This document shows, in pieces, positions 43,514-52,609 of a stretch of DNA of 64,000 nucleotides. How positions within the stretch are numbered: the stretch's first letter is position 1; each line of letters starts with the position of its first letter. Below the pieces are notes generated by a model, which was not told the DNA's origin, ran no database searches, and worked only from the letters and a program-made list of their open reading frames with translations. The stretch lies in the NCBI GenBank assembly GCA_016717265.1, contig JADKFX010000001.1, positions 2,616,501 through 2,680,500 of the forward strand. The letters run 5' to 3'. The translations under genes were made by a program, and so were the position numbers. The stretch comes from Saprospiraceae bacterium (GTDB lineage Bacteria > Bacteroidota > Bacteroidia > Chitinophagales > Saprospiraceae).

Positions 43514-44404
43514 ATGAGTCAAAAAAATGAATTAGGAAAAGGCTTACGTGCTTTACTTTCCAATATGAATACAGAAAGTGGTTCTAAAACCAATTCTGTT
43601 ACAAGTACCGCAATCAATACTATTAATTTAATACCTGTTGAACAAATTATTCCGAATAAGCAGCAGCCACGGCATGTATTTGAGGAAGAACTTATTAATG
43701 AATTGGCAGATTCAATAAAGACCTATGGTCTCATTCAGCCTATAACAGTTCGAAAAATTAATATTAATGAATATCAAATCATAAGTGGAGAACGGCGATA
43801 TAGGGCTTCAAAAATTGCAGGCCTACAGGAATTGCCTGTATATGTGCGTACCGCAAACGATAATGAAATGCTGGAAATGGCATTGGTTGAAAATATTCAG
43901 CGAGAAGATTTGAATCCTATAGAAATTGCAATTTCTTATCAACGATTATCAAATGAATGTGGATTTACCCAAGAACAATTGTCGGAACGAGTTGGTAAGA
44001 AAAGAAGTACCATAAGTAATTATGTGCGCTTATTAAAGCTGCCCGTCGAAATACAAAATGCAATTAAATCAAAAAGTCTCACAATGGGGCATGCCAGAGT
44101 TATTGCTGGAGTGGATGATTTAATTAAGCAAATGCAGTTATTTAAAGATATACAAACCAAAGATTTGTCAGTTCGGGAAGCTGAAAAAGCATTGCAATCA
44201 TTTACTAAAACACAATCCCGAAAACTTGTAAGTCCAGCGCCTGCCAATTCAAACGCACAAATTAAATTGTTAGAAGATCGAATGAGTGCATTTTTTGGAT
44301 CAAAAGTTCAAATTCTCAGAAAAGAGAATGGGCAGGGGCAAATCGTTATTAAGTTTAAAGATGATCGTCAACTTAATGATTTGCTTGATCGAATTGATGA
44401 GTAA
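43514..44404 (+). CDS. parB: Chromosome partitioning CTPase ParB (Spo0J)
   Basis: A 296-residue DNA-binding CTP switch. The N-terminal part has IPVEQIIPNKQQPRHVFEEE and the CTP-binding SGERRYRASK with LVENIQREDLNPIE. The helix-turn-helix (EQLSERVGKKRSTISNYVRLLKL) recognises parS, and a C-terminal dimerisation domain ends at DLLDRIDE. I did not find a classical parS 16-mer in the window. Its last 8 bases overlap the DUF5683 gene start. Confidence 0.95.
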   Translation: MSQKNELGKGLRALLSNMNTESGSKTNSVTSTAINTINLIPVEQIIPNKQQPRHVFEEELINELADSIKTYGLIQPITVRKININEYQIISGERRYRASKIAGLQELPVYVRTANDNEMLEMALVENIQREDLNPIEIAISYQRLSNECGFTQEQLSERVGKKRSTISNYVRLLKLPVEIQNAIKSKSLTMGHARVIAGVDDLIKQMQLFKDIQTKDLSVREAEKALQSFTKTQSRKLVSPAPANSNAQIKLLEDRMSAFFGSKVQILRKENGQGQIVIKFKDDRQLNDLLDRIDE

Positions 44405-45044
44405 AAATATGTTTCGCCTACTAACGTTTGTTGTTCTTTTATATTTTCATTGTATTGTTGCATTTTCACAACAATCTAGTGACTCTATTCCAGCAGAAAC
44501 GGAGGGTGAATCAAGTGTTTTTTCTGTATTATTTAAGGGAAATCCGGGAAAGGCATTGACTTACTCTTTGATTTTACCTGGAGCAGGCCAAGTATATAAT
44601 GGCAGAATATGGAAAGTTCCAATTATTTATGCCGGATTTGGGTTTTTGATTTATTCAGTTCAATTTAATTCAAAACAATTTAAAAGATTTGATAATGCAT
44701 ATCATCAAAGAGTTGATAGCTTAAAAGATGAATTTGAAGGAATCTTAAGTTTGTCTGGAATCAATAGTTACCGTCAATATTATGATAAAAATTTACAATT
44801 AAGTTACATAGGAATTGGGATTCTGTATTTATTAAATGGAATTGAAGCTTTTGTCGATAGACATTTACAAGAGTTTGATGTTTCTAAAAATTTAAGTTTT
44901 CAATACAAAACGGATCCTTTTCAAAATGTTTCTCAAGTCTCCATGATATGGTTAATTAACCCTGAAACTAAAAGCCAAAAGCAACAATATATAAATACTA
45001 AGATTCAGGAATTTAATAACAAAGTAAGATTTATTTCGTTCTAA
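44397..45044 (+). CDS. DUF5683 membrane-associated protein
   Basis: A 215-residue protein. The frame is open upstream from 44286 inside parB, but MSKNMFRLLTFVVLLYF at 44397 gives a proper signal sequence and an 8-base ATGAGTAA overlap with the parB stop. The conserved block ALTYSLILPGAGQVYNGRIWKVPIIY and the hydrophobic segment GIGILYLLNGIEAFVDRHL are hallmarks of DUF5683, which commonly follows parB in Bacteroidota. It is predicted to be in the membrane; function unknown. Confidence 0.85.
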   Translation: MSKNMFRLLTFVVLLYFHCIVAFSQQSSDSIPAETEGESSVFSVLFKGNPGKALTYSLILPGAGQVYNGRIWKVPIIYAGFGFLIYSVQFNSKQFKRFDNAYHQRVDSLKDEFEGILSLSGINSYRQYYDKNLQLSYIGIGILYLLNGIEAFVDRHLQEFDVSKNLSFQYKTDPFQNVSQVSMIWLINPETKSQKQQYINTKIQEFNNKVRFISF

Positions 45045-45074
45045 GTAAAATCTTTTTTTACAAATTTTCATATA

Positions 45075-45401
45075 ATGAGAAATCTTAATTGCATAGGATT
45101 TATATCCATGTTAATATTTTTAAGTTGTGATGCAAAAGAAGATTGTCTGCACGATTTAAAAGCTGTTGTTAAAATCAGATGGACAGGCGATTATGCAGTA
45201 GATGGTTATGGATATTTTATTGACATTCAAAATATTGAATACAAACCTATAAACGAAGATTATATTAAAAATACATATTCAATATTACAGGATACTATTG
45301 TCCATATGCATTATTTTGATCTTAAAAATAGTAAGCTCGTAATGTGTGGTTTTGTGCAAGCCAAAATATATCCTACACTAGAAGTATTGGATATTTATTA
45401 A
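45075..45401 (+). CDS. Small lipoprotein of unknown function
   Basis: A 108-residue protein with a lipoprotein signal (lipobox FLSC near residue 18). The mature part is beta-rich and holds several aromatic strands (VVKIRWTGDYAVDGYGYFIDI). It follows DUF5683 by 30 bases and may be the last gene of the parAB operon. I do not recognise the family. Confidence 0.65.
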   Translation: MRNLNCIGFISMLIFLSCDAKEDCLHDLKAVVKIRWTGDYAVDGYGYFIDIQNIEYKPINEDYIKNTYSILQDTIVHMHYFDLKNSKLVMCGFVQAKIYPTLEVLDIY

Positions 45402-45408
45402 TGAAATT

Positions 45409-45437
45409 ATTATTATTTCAAATTATTAAATAATAAT
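45409..45437. terminator. AT-only hairpin between convergent genes
   Basis: TATTATTATT (45409-45418) pairs with AATAATAATA-type bases (45428-45437) in a 10-base-pair stem. It lies between the small lipoprotein gene and the convergent SCP2 gene. An A/T-only stem is a weak but position-appropriate bidirectional terminator. Confidence 0.35.
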
Positions 45438-45464
45438 TCTGCAATTTCAAGTACTAGAGGAATA

Positions 45465-45782
45465 TTACATCCAGCCTAGAATTTTAGCAAATTTCAACAT
45501 TTCTGTTTGATTGGTAATTTTCAATTTTCCTGTTAAAATGGCCATCATTGGATTTAGTTCACCTTTGAATATTTTGCTTAGGTTTTCGGCATTTGCTTTG
45601 ATTACACAAGTCGGCTCCCCTTGCAGTCCTTCACTTGTGGTCATGCTTCCATTCTCTACATGGATAGTAACTTTACCTCCCTCTTCTCCATCTAAATCAA
45701 AATGAAAACAAGTTGACATTCCATCCAGTAATGCAACATTTACTTTTGTAGGTAAATTGAGTAAGAATTCTTTAGTATTCAT
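45465..45782 (-). CDS. Single-domain SCP2 sterol-carrier-like protein
   Basis: A 105-residue SCP2 domain: GKVTIHVENGSMTTSEGL, CVIKANAENLSKIFKGELNPMMAILTGKLKITN. Stand-alone SCP2 domains bind fatty acids, acyl-CoA or other lipids in a hydrophobic tunnel. It starts 1 base after the M1 peptidase stop, so it belongs to that operon. Ligand and partner are unknown. Confidence 0.9.
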   Translation of the reverse strand: MNTKEFLLNLPTKVNVALLDGMSTCFHFDLDGEEGGKVTIHVENGSMTTSEGLQGEPTCVIKANAENLSKIFKGELNPMMAILTGKLKITNQTEMLKFAKILGWM

Positions 45783-45783
45783 T

Positions 45784-47625
45784 CTATTTATTAAATTTTA
45801 AAAAATCATTTGTAGGATTTATATCAAGCATTTGCTTGTCCGGATTTAACTGAATTATATTTAACTTAGAAATATCATCCTGAATTTCAAATTCATAAAA
45901 TGGATTCACCCAGGACCAAACTGGGAGTACATAGACCTTATCTTGCTTAGGAAAGTATTTCTTGCCAAGCATTAAATTTAAAGGTATATAATAATCTTTT
46001 GTCGCACCATTATTTAATGTCACTTTTATTTCAACTGGCATTGGAAAAAGATTATGGTTTTTCAATCTGCAAATGGTTTTGCCGTTTACGACAAAGATAC
46101 TATCAATGCCATAATCAATTTGTTTAGTAGAATGCACAAAGTATTCCTTAAACCAATCTAACTCCATATTTGAAGCATGCTCCATGATTCTAAAAAAATC
46201 ATTTGGATTTGGATGTCGAAATCTCCATTTCCAATAATAGTCTAACATGCCTTTGCGAAAGGCATCTTCACCTATAATATACTTTAATTGGACCAAGCAA
46301 ATAGCCCCTTTTGAATAGGATGCATTTCCATAAGCCGTATTCGAACTAAAGTGATCTGCATGTGTACATAATGCCTCTTCATTACCATCCGTAGAGAATT
46401 TTATAAAATTCTTAAGCGTCTCAGCATGTGGATCCTCTTCGGGTGCACCTGGTATCATTTGCTCTTGCCGAAGGTAATTTATAACCTCTTCTTCAGCATA
46501 TGAGGCAAAGCCTTCATCCATCCATGGATATAAACTTTCATTACTTGCCAATAACATTTGATACCAGCTATGCATTAATTCATGGATAGATACCCCGACC
46601 AGACTGTTGAGAGGCCGGTTGCCAGTAATTAAGGTAGCCATGGGATATTCCATTCCGCCATCACCACCTTGTATAAAAGAATAATCTGAATATGGGTAGG
46701 GTCCATAATTAGTTTCAATAAATTCAAATGCTTTTGCAATGATGGATGGTAATTTTGACCAGGCTTCCTTGTTGTTTTCTTGCTCTTGATAAATAAAATG
46801 TAAATTACAACCACTCTTAAGTTGCAGAATATGGTGTTTATAATCAGGATCTGCAGCCCAAACAAAATCATGTACATTGAGTGCTATAAATTTCCATGTC
46901 TTTTTATTTTTTAAACTCGTGGACTCACTATATCCACAGCCTACTTCTGAAGCATTTGTTAAAACACCCGTTGCGCCTAAACAGTATTTTGAATCGATTG
47001 TAATATTTACTTTGAAATCTCCCCAAGGTGCATAAAATTCTCTTGCAACATATGGTGGCGTATGCCATCCATGTTCATCATAGTTACATAATTTCGGATA
47101 CCATTGTGCCATAGAATACTCAATTCCCTCCTTATTATTTCTTCCACTTCTTCGAATCATAATTGGAACTTGTGCTAAAAATTCCATCTCTATTATGGTA
47201 GAATCATTAGGCAATAATGGACTTGTTAATTCTATTTCTAAAATGGTCCCTTGAATTTTATAGAGTAGTTTTTTATTATTTTGCTTGGCGCATTTAATTT
47301 CTGTGAAGCCTATTTCGTTTTTGCTTAATTTAGAAATTCGGCTTCCAACCCTTGGATCCGGATCCGGAAGTTGTCTAGAGCGAATGTCCATATCACTTCC
47401 TGGCTGAAATGCATTATAGTACAGATGATAAAATAAGCTACTTAAAGTATCTGGACTATTATTAATTAATTTTAGTTTTTGAATACCGTCAAACTGATTT
47501 TTACTAACATCAAAATCAATTTCCATATCATATTCTACGCTTTGCTGCCAACGATAACTTTGAGCGTATACGGAATTTAGAATTAAATGAAAAAAGAAAA
47601 TGATTTTAAGAAAGTTCATATTCAC
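45784..47625 (-). CDS. M1 family zinc metallopeptidase
   Basis: A 613-residue secreted or periplasmic aminopeptidase-type enzyme with a signal peptide (hydrophobic core to about residue 21). The zinc-binding H348-E349-L-M-H352 motif and the third ligand Glu371 (MDEGFASYAEEE) keep the HExxH-x18-E spacing of M1 enzymes. The substrate N-terminus motif is QGGDGGMEYPMATLITG (GxMEN is replaced by GGMEYP, common in this subgroup). It overlaps the CPBP protease gene by 20 bases and precedes SCP2 by 1 base. Confidence 0.93.
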   Translation of the reverse strand: MNMNFLKIIFFFHLILNSVYAQSYRWQQSVEYDMEIDFDVSKNQFDGIQKLKLINNSPDTLSSLFYHLYYNAFQPGSDMDIRSRQLPDPDPRVGSRISKLSKNEIGFTEIKCAKQNNKKLLYKIQGTILEIELTSPLLPNDSTIIEMEFLAQVPIMIRRSGRNNKEGIEYSMAQWYPKLCNYDEHGWHTPPYVAREFYAPWGDFKVNITIDSKYCLGATGVLTNASEVGCGYSESTSLKNKKTWKFIALNVHDFVWAADPDYKHHILQLKSGCNLHFIYQEQENNKEAWSKLPSIIAKAFEFIETNYGPYPYSDYSFIQGGDGGMEYPMATLITGNRPLNSLVGVSIHELMHSWYQMLLASNESLYPWMDEGFASYAEEEVINYLRQEQMIPGAPEEDPHAETLKNFIKFSTDGNEEALCTHADHFSSNTAYGNASYSKGAICLVQLKYIIGEDAFRKGMLDYYWKWRFRHPNPNDFFRIMEHASNMELDWFKEYFVHSTKQIDYGIDSIFVVNGKTICRLKNHNLFPMPVEIKVTLNNGATKDYYIPLNLMLGKKYFPKQDKVYVLPVWSWVNPFYEFEIQDDISKLNIIQLNPDKQMLDINPTNDFLKFNK

Positions 47626-48502
47626 TATTGGTTTTTAGGGTTTTGATAGATTCAAGCCAATTTAATTTGCGAAATATCAGAAATAATATTAAAAATAAAA
47701 GGAGCGTTTCAATGAAAATTAACCAGACATTTGGCGTTGATAAATGAAAAATGGAATGAGTCTGTAAAGGTGATGATTCATAGTTTACAACCACCGCACC
47801 ATAAAAATTGTTTGCTGCATGAAGACCAATAGCAATTTCAAGACCATTAGACAAAACTGTAAATATTGAAAACAAGATGGCTACAGATACATAACTTAAA
47901 AACATTATAAAATAACCATACCTTTCATTTTCCGGATTTGCTAAATGTAAGCCGGCAAAAAGGAAACTGGAAATCAAAATAGCAAACCAAACATTCGTCC
48001 TGGGAATGGATGAAATGGCTTGAAGGATATAAGCCCTAAAGAAAATTTCCTCACTTGCAGATTGTAAAAACAAAAAACTAATAGAAATTAATAGGAGTGG
48101 TATAAGTTGAGTGTAATCAAAGCTAAATTTGTATTCTTGCAAACCCAACAAGTGATTTATAATATCTATTGATCCTGTGAGTAAAAGCATGATAAAATAG
48201 ACAATGATCATTCGTCTAAATTGAAATTTAGTTTTTGCAGTTAATAGGCTTTTAACGCTTCTTTTATGAAAATAGGATGCTATTGGAAGAAAAATTATTA
48301 ACCAGATGATAAATGGAACCAATTGAAGCAATAAATTAATATTTTTATTATTTGGAAATCCAATCCAGCTAACTAGTTTGACATAAACAAATGAAATAAA
48401 GATAAATATCAGTATACTACAAAGTAGGGTCCATAAATAACTAGCCGGAGTTTCAATTCCGCTTTTAGCTAATTTATGAAATGAATTTATATTTGAAGGC
48501 AT
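47606..48502 (-). CDS. CPBP family intramembrane glutamic endopeptidase
   Basis: A 298-residue integral membrane protein with about eight hydrophobic segments. The family motifs are present: motif 1 SASEEIFFRAYIL (Glu-Glu and Arg), motif 2 FAGLHLAN and motif 3 IGLHAANNF, which together hold the active-site glutamates and histidines. Members cleave CAAX-type or other membrane substrates, often acting in bacteriocin self-immunity or envelope processing. It is the first gene of the operon with the M1 peptidase and SCP2 protein. Confidence 0.9.
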   Translation of the reverse strand: MPSNINSFHKLAKSGIETPASYLWTLLCSILIFIFISFVYVKLVSWIGFPNNKNINLLLQLVPFIIWLIIFLPIASYFHKRSVKSLLTAKTKFQFRRMIIVYFIMLLLTGSIDIINHLLGLQEYKFSFDYTQLIPLLLISISFLFLQSASEEIFFRAYILQAISSIPRTNVWFAILISSFLFAGLHLANPENERYGYFIMFLSYVSVAILFSIFTVLSNGLEIAIGLHAANNFYGAVVVNYESSPLQTHSIFHLSTPNVWLIFIETLLLFLILFLIFRKLNWLESIKTLKTNSEYELS

Positions 48503-48532
48503 ATCAAAGTGTAAAAGTATTTAAAATGATTC

Positions 48533-48563
48533 TTTGTTCCGATGTAAAAAATACTTATTTTTG
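48533..48563 (+). promoter_or_regulatory. Canonical Bacteroidota promoter for the DUF6580 gene
   Basis: TTTG (48533-48536), 19-base spacer, TATTTTTG (48556-48563). The ATG at 48569 is only 5 bases beyond the -7 box, so the mRNA is nearly leaderless or a later start is used. Confidence 0.75.
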
Positions 48564-48568
48564 TTGCT

Positions 48569-49132
48569 ATGAATGAAAATTTAGAAAAAAGTTCAATTCT
48601 TATCCTTATCAGCCTAGGAATTATCTTGGTTTTAAGTAGAATTTTGCCTCATGTGCCTAATTTTACAGCAAGCATTGCTGTAATTTTATTTGCAGCAACT
48701 ATTTTACGAAATGGGTGGTCTTTTGGTATCCTCATTTTATGTTATTGGTTATCTGACCTGGTTATTAATAACTGGATCTACCCTGCTTCTGATTTTATGT
48801 GGTTTACTAATGGCTTTTATTGGATCGTTATACCGTATCTAATTGTTTTTCTTGCAGCTAAAGTTTACAATAGAGATCATTTTTCTCCGCTACGCATTTT
48901 AAGTTCTTCTTTTCTGACTTCCTTGTTGTTTTTTGTTGTAAGTAATTTTGGTGTTTGGATTAGCTCTGTTGTGACTTATTCCAAGGATTTAAATGGATTG
49001 TTGCTTTGTTACTGGAACGCAATTCCATTTTTTAGCTATGAATTGGCTGGAACTGTGTTTTATTCATCTATAATCTTTGGGATATATTGGTTATTTGAAA
49101 GTCGATTTCAGGTACATGAGCAAAGAGTTTGA
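48569..49132 (+). CDS. DUF6580-type integral membrane protein
   Basis: A 187-residue protein with about five hydrophobic segments (11-30, 36-55, 58-76, 85-105, 118-140 and 155-180 region). Features include PNFTASIAVILFAATILRNGW and YWLSDLVINNW. The pattern fits the DUF6580 putative transporter family of Bacteroidota, related to ECF-type S components in topology. Substrate unknown. It overlaps the DUF5522 gene by 17 bases. Confidence 0.8.
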   Translation: MNENLEKSSILILISLGIILVLSRILPHVPNFTASIAVILFAATILRNGWSFGILILCYWLSDLVINNWIYPASDFMWFTNGFYWIVIPYLIVFLAAKVYNRDHFSPLRILSSSFLTSLLFFVVSNFGVWISSVVTYSKDLNGLLLCYWNAIPFFSYELAGTVFYSSIIFGIYWLFESRFQVHEQRV

Positions 49133-49280
49133 AAAATCTGACTCCTATATTGAATTTGAGTTAAAAGCTGGAATTGATTATTATATTGAAAATGGATATT
49201 TTGTCTTTACAGCAGATTTTTTAAAACGACGAGGATTCTGTTGTGGTTCAGGATGTAGACATTGCCCTTATAAGCTTTAA
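49116..49280 (+). CDS. DUF5522 small cysteine-rich protein
   Basis: A 54-residue protein with a C-terminal cysteine cluster GFCCGSGCRHCPY, the DUF5522 hallmark, likely a metal site. The frame opens at 49077 inside the previous gene, but the ATG at 49116 (MSKEFEKSDSY) matches the family length. Function unknown; the plant homologues and bacterial forms are uncharacterised. It ends 4 bases into the convergent cobalamin gene. Confidence 0.88.
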   Translation: MSKEFEKSDSYIEFELKAGIDYYIENGYFVFTADFLKRRGFCCGSGCRHCPYKL

Positions 49281-49819
49281 GGCTTCCAGTAGACCTCTTC
49301 TGCGCCATTTTTAAATGCTATAAACCGTGCAAGTACAAATAAATAGTCAGAAAGTCTATTGAGATATATAATGATTTCAGGATTAATTTTTTCAATTTGA
49401 CTTAAAGAAATTGTTCGTCTTTCTGCACGACGACAAATTGTTCTACAAACATGGCTATAGGCAGATTGCAAGTCGCCCCCTGGTAAAATAAAATATCTAA
49501 GAGGCTTTAGTTGTTCCTCCATTTGATCAATCTTTAACTCTAGGAATTGTGTTTCTTCCGGAGCAATATTTGGAACTGACAGATTCTTATTTTCTGGATC
49601 AGCTGCAAGATTAGAACCAATTACAAATAAATAGGATTGGATTTTGTACAGATCTGCTTTAATACCAGTATCTTCTAATGTTGAAGCAAGAAGTCCCAAG
49701 AATGAATTTAATTCGTCAATAGTTCCATAGGATTCAATTCGGAGATCGTCTTTTGAAATTCGCCTTCCACCAAATAAAGAGGTGCTTCCCTGATCGCCGG
49801 TCTTAGTATAAATTTTCAT
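49277..49819 (-). CDS. PduO-type cob(I)yrinic acid a,c-diamide adenosyltransferase
   Basis: A 180-residue trimeric-type ATP:corrinoid adenosyltransferase that makes adenosylcobalamin. The N-terminal KIYTKTGDQGSTSLFGG (ATP site), GTIDELNSFLG and the C-terminal CRRAERRTISL with NRLSDYLFVLARFI match the family, including the Arg and Asp/Asn residues of the active site. It starts inside the last 4 bases of the ABC ATPase gene, though the two have no obvious functional link. Confidence 0.95.
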   Translation of the reverse strand: MKIYTKTGDQGSTSLFGGRRISKDDLRIESYGTIDELNSFLGLLASTLEDTGIKADLYKIQSYLFVIGSNLAADPENKNLSVPNIAPEETQFLELKIDQMEEQLKPLRYFILPGGDLQSAYSHVCRTICRRAERRTISLSQIEKINPEIIIYLNRLSDYLFVLARFIAFKNGAEEVYWKP

Positions 49820-50508
49820 AGTGAGTTCGTTTGATCTGATTCCACTTGTCCATCTTTTAATTTTACGATGCGATGAGCCCGATTAGCGATATCAGTTTCA
49901 TGGGTAACCAGGATTATAGTATTTCCATTCTGATGGATTTTTTGCAAGATCTCCATAATTTCTTCGCTCGTTTTACTATCGAGGTTTCCAGTGGGTTCAT
50001 CTGCCAAGATAATTGCAGGGTTATTAACGAGTGCTCTTGCAATTGCAACCCTTTGTCTTTGACCTCCTGATAATTCATTTGGTTTATGAAGCACCCTATC
50101 TGCTAGTCCAACATCCGTCAGTTTTTGTAGAGCTATCGCTTCTCTCTCTTCTTTGTTTTTGCCAGCATAAATGAGCGGCATGGCAACATTTTCAAGAGCC
50201 GACATTCGGGGTAGTAGATTGAATGTCTGAAAAACAAAACCAATTTCTTTATTTCTTATTTCCGCTAATTGATTATCGGTTAATTCACTTACTAATTGAT
50301 TATTAAGGATATAGCTACCGGAACTCGGAGAATCCAAACACCCAATTAAATTCATTAAGGTGGATTTACCACTTCCTGATGGTCCCATTAAAGCTATATA
50401 CTCGTTTTTATTGATATTCAAACTTATGTTCTTCACCGCTTCAATTTTCTCATCACCCATAGTGTAAACTTTATAGATGTCCTTTAATTCTATTATATTT
50501 TCTGCCAT
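49816..50508 (-). CDS. LolD/MacB-like ABC transporter ATP-binding protein
   Basis: A 230-residue ATPase from the ATG at 50508; the upstream ATG at 50514 adds only two residues. Walker A GPSGSGKSTL, the signature LSGGQRQRVAIARAL, Walker B IILADEPTGNLD, the LolD-type NEIG-FVFQTFNLLPRMSALEN region and the H-loop VTHE are present. It belongs to the LolD/MacB/FtsE group that powers lipoprotein release or mechanotransmission. No permease is adjacent; a LolE-like permease lies 2.3 kb away at 52819. Confidence 0.93.
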   Translation of the reverse strand: MAENIIELKDIYKVYTMGDEKIEAVKNISLNINKNEYIALMGPSGSGKSTLMNLIGCLDSPSSGSYILNNQLVSELTDNQLAEIRNKEIGFVFQTFNLLPRMSALENVAMPLIYAGKNKEEREAIALQKLTDVGLADRVLHKPNELSGGQRQRVAIARALVNNPAIILADEPTGNLDSKTSEEIMEILQKIHQNGNTIILVTHETDIANRAHRIVKLKDGQVESDQTNSL

Positions 50509-50724
50509 AATCATTTATAATCATGTAAAAATAATGATTTCAACGTAGGATCTTTCTGTATTTAGTCGATTTACAGTTTTCTATAGATAAGTATTTTGTA
50601 TTTTTCGATGAAATAAGCTATCAGACATATTAAAAATCAAAAATAGTCTGATATATTATTCGATTGCCACATTAACTATTATTTTGCAGAATATATCATT
50701 TGAAAACCCCTGAATGGTAAAATC

Positions 50725-51342
50725 ATGAAACATATAGCAATCGCAGGAAATATTGGTGCTGGTAAAACAACCTTATGTGAATTACTGTCGAAGCATTTTG
50801 GATGGGAAGTTCGTTATGAAGATGCTACTACAAATCCCTATTTGAGCGATTTTTATTACGATATGCCTCGTTGGTCTTTTAATTTACAGGTATATTTTTT
50901 AAATAGTAGGTTCCAACAGATCGTGGAAATCCAAAAAGGTGAAAAAACAGTGATTCAGGATCGAACAATTTATGAGGATGCACATATTTTTGCTCCTAAT
51001 TTACACGAAATGGGACTCATGTCGAAACGAGATTTTGATAATTATTTTTCCCTGTTTCAAATTATGATGAGTACTATTCGACCACCTGATTTATTAATCT
51101 ATTTAAAAGCTTCAATTCCAACATTGGTTGACCATATTCAAATCAGGGGTAGAGATTATGAAGGAAATATGAGTCTTGATTATCTTAAGAAATTGAATCA
51201 AAGGTATGATCAATGGATTAAAGAATTCAACAAAGGACCTGTGATTATAGTAAACACTGATGAATTAGATTTTATGAATAACCAAGAGCATCTAGGAAAA
51301 GTAATTTCTGATGTAAATGCACAAATTCATGGTCTATTTTAA
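50725..51342 (+). CDS. Deoxynucleoside kinase
   Basis: A 205-residue kinase phosphorylating deoxynucleosides for salvage. The P-loop GNIGAGKT at 8-15, RYEDATTNPYLSDFYYD (substrate pocket with DRS-like later element QDRTIYEDAHIFA) and the LID region RGRDYEGNMSLDYL are typical of the deoxyadenosine/deoxyguanosine kinase family in Bacteroidota. Base preference is not certain. It is monocistronic, divergent from the ABC ATPase. Confidence 0.92.
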   Translation: MKHIAIAGNIGAGKTTLCELLSKHFGWEVRYEDATTNPYLSDFYYDMPRWSFNLQVYFLNSRFQQIVEIQKGEKTVIQDRTIYEDAHIFAPNLHEMGLMSKRDFDNYFSLFQIMMSTIRPPDLLIYLKASIPTLVDHIQIRGRDYEGNMSLDYLKKLNQRYDQWIKEFNKGPVIIVNTDELDFMNNQEHLGKVISDVNAQIHGLF

Positions 51343-51655
51343 ATCAGTTCGTAGAATTGAGAACAGTCTGGTGCAGTAAGATTATGTTGAACGGATCTAA
51401 TATTTAGAATCCATTAGTTTGTGATGTGGAAGGCCTAAGAATTGATTTTATACTTAAAAATTAAAGTGTTGTAATTTTCATCAAGATATTCCTTATGAAA
51501 ATAATATCGTATTGATAAATGGTTAATAATAGTGTGGGAATCTGAGACTTACTTATAAAGTTATAGAAAATTCATTTTTCAATTTTTTTAAACAAGAATT
51601 CATTTTTTATTTTCGCTTGAATTGCTTAAATAAAGATCCTAATAATATTAATGAC
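51343..51655. other. 313-base convergent gap without recognisable features
   Basis: Between the deoxynucleoside kinase and corA genes, which converge. No reading frame with coding character, no tRNA and no strong hairpin with T-run was seen. AT-rich with T-runs near 51570-51620. Confidence 0.5.
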
Positions 51656-52609
51656 TTATAAAACTTCCTTCCTTTTAAAAAACCAAAGCAATAACATACT
51701 AAAGCCCAGTGCAAAAATAATTACCAGATAAAAGGAAGCTTTGGAATCACTAAAGTTAAATGGCATAGGAACGTTCATGCCAAAAAAGCTTGCAATCAAT
51801 GTTGGAACCATTAATATAACGGTAATGACAGTCAATCGATTAATAAATTTATTTAAATTATTTGAAATTATGGAAGCATAAGCTTCCATGGTTCCATTGA
51901 GTATGTTGGTATATAATTGAGCGACCTCTCGAGCCTGGTTATTATCCACAATGATATCTTCAAATAATTCACTATATTCTTCATTGCCCCGAATGTTTAT
52001 GAAATCTGTACGCTTCATTTTCAATTTTAATAATTCATTGGCACTGAGCGAATTTACAAAATAAACCAAACTTTTTTCAATGCGCAAAAGGCTTCGAAGT
52101 TCTTCGCTTCTACTTGAATTGTATAATTCCTGTTCTATTAAATTTCTGCGCATGTTTAACTTTTTTAAATATTCCAAAAATAATCGAACCGTTTGTTCAA
52201 AAATATGAAGTATAAAAAGTGTTTCATTTGCTGGATTGAAATTTTTAATTTTATTATCCAGGAATTTATCAATCACGGGACTATCTACACTGCAGATTGT
52301 AATAATTTTTCCCTGACATAAAACAATACCCATAGGAACCGTGATAAAAATAGGATCATTTTCTTTTTCTGTTTCATTGATCACTGGGGTATTAAAGATA
52401 ATACTTCGCGCTTCATCATATTTCTCATAACGAGCACGTTCTTCAATATCCAAAGGGTCCGTAAGAAAATCAGATTCGATACCAAGCATTACAGAGAATT
52501 CATCCAACTCACCGGGCAGAAATGGTGGAGAAAGATTAATCCAGGAGGCGTCTTCTAATGAATATGTCTCCAGGAATGCATTTTTGACAACTGCATGATA
52601 ACGGATCAT
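51656..52609 (-). CDS. corA: CorA-type magnesium/divalent cation channel
   Basis: A 317-residue protein with a long cytoplasmic helical domain and two C-terminal membrane segments (about 255-275 and 292-310). The pore signature is G277-M278-N279 (SFFGMNVPMP), followed by a short loop and a positively charged C-terminus (FFKRKEVL). Length and motif fit CorA. The usual loop acidic residues after GMN are not obvious, so ion selectivity could be altered; zinc or cobalt transport cannot be excluded. Confidence 0.92.
   Translation of the reverse strand: MIRYHAVVKNAFLETYSLEDASWINLSPPFLPGELDEFSVMLGIESDFLTDPLDIEERARYEKYDEARSIIFNTPVINETEKENDPIFITVPMGIVLCQGKIITICSVDSPVIDKFLDNKIKNFNPANETLFILHIFEQTVRLFLEYLKKLNMRRNLIEQELYNSSRSEELRSLLRIEKSLVYFVNSLSANELLKLKMKRTDFINIRGNEEYSELFEDIIVDNNQAREVAQLYTNILNGTMEAYASIISNNLNKFINRLTVITVILMVPTLIASFFGMNVPMPFNFSDSKASFYLVIIFALGFSMLLLWFFKRKEVL

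Noticed and set aside
42744..44404. parS sites near parAB
   Set aside because: No TGTTTCACGTGAAACA-like or CACGTG-centred palindrome was found by eye in the window.
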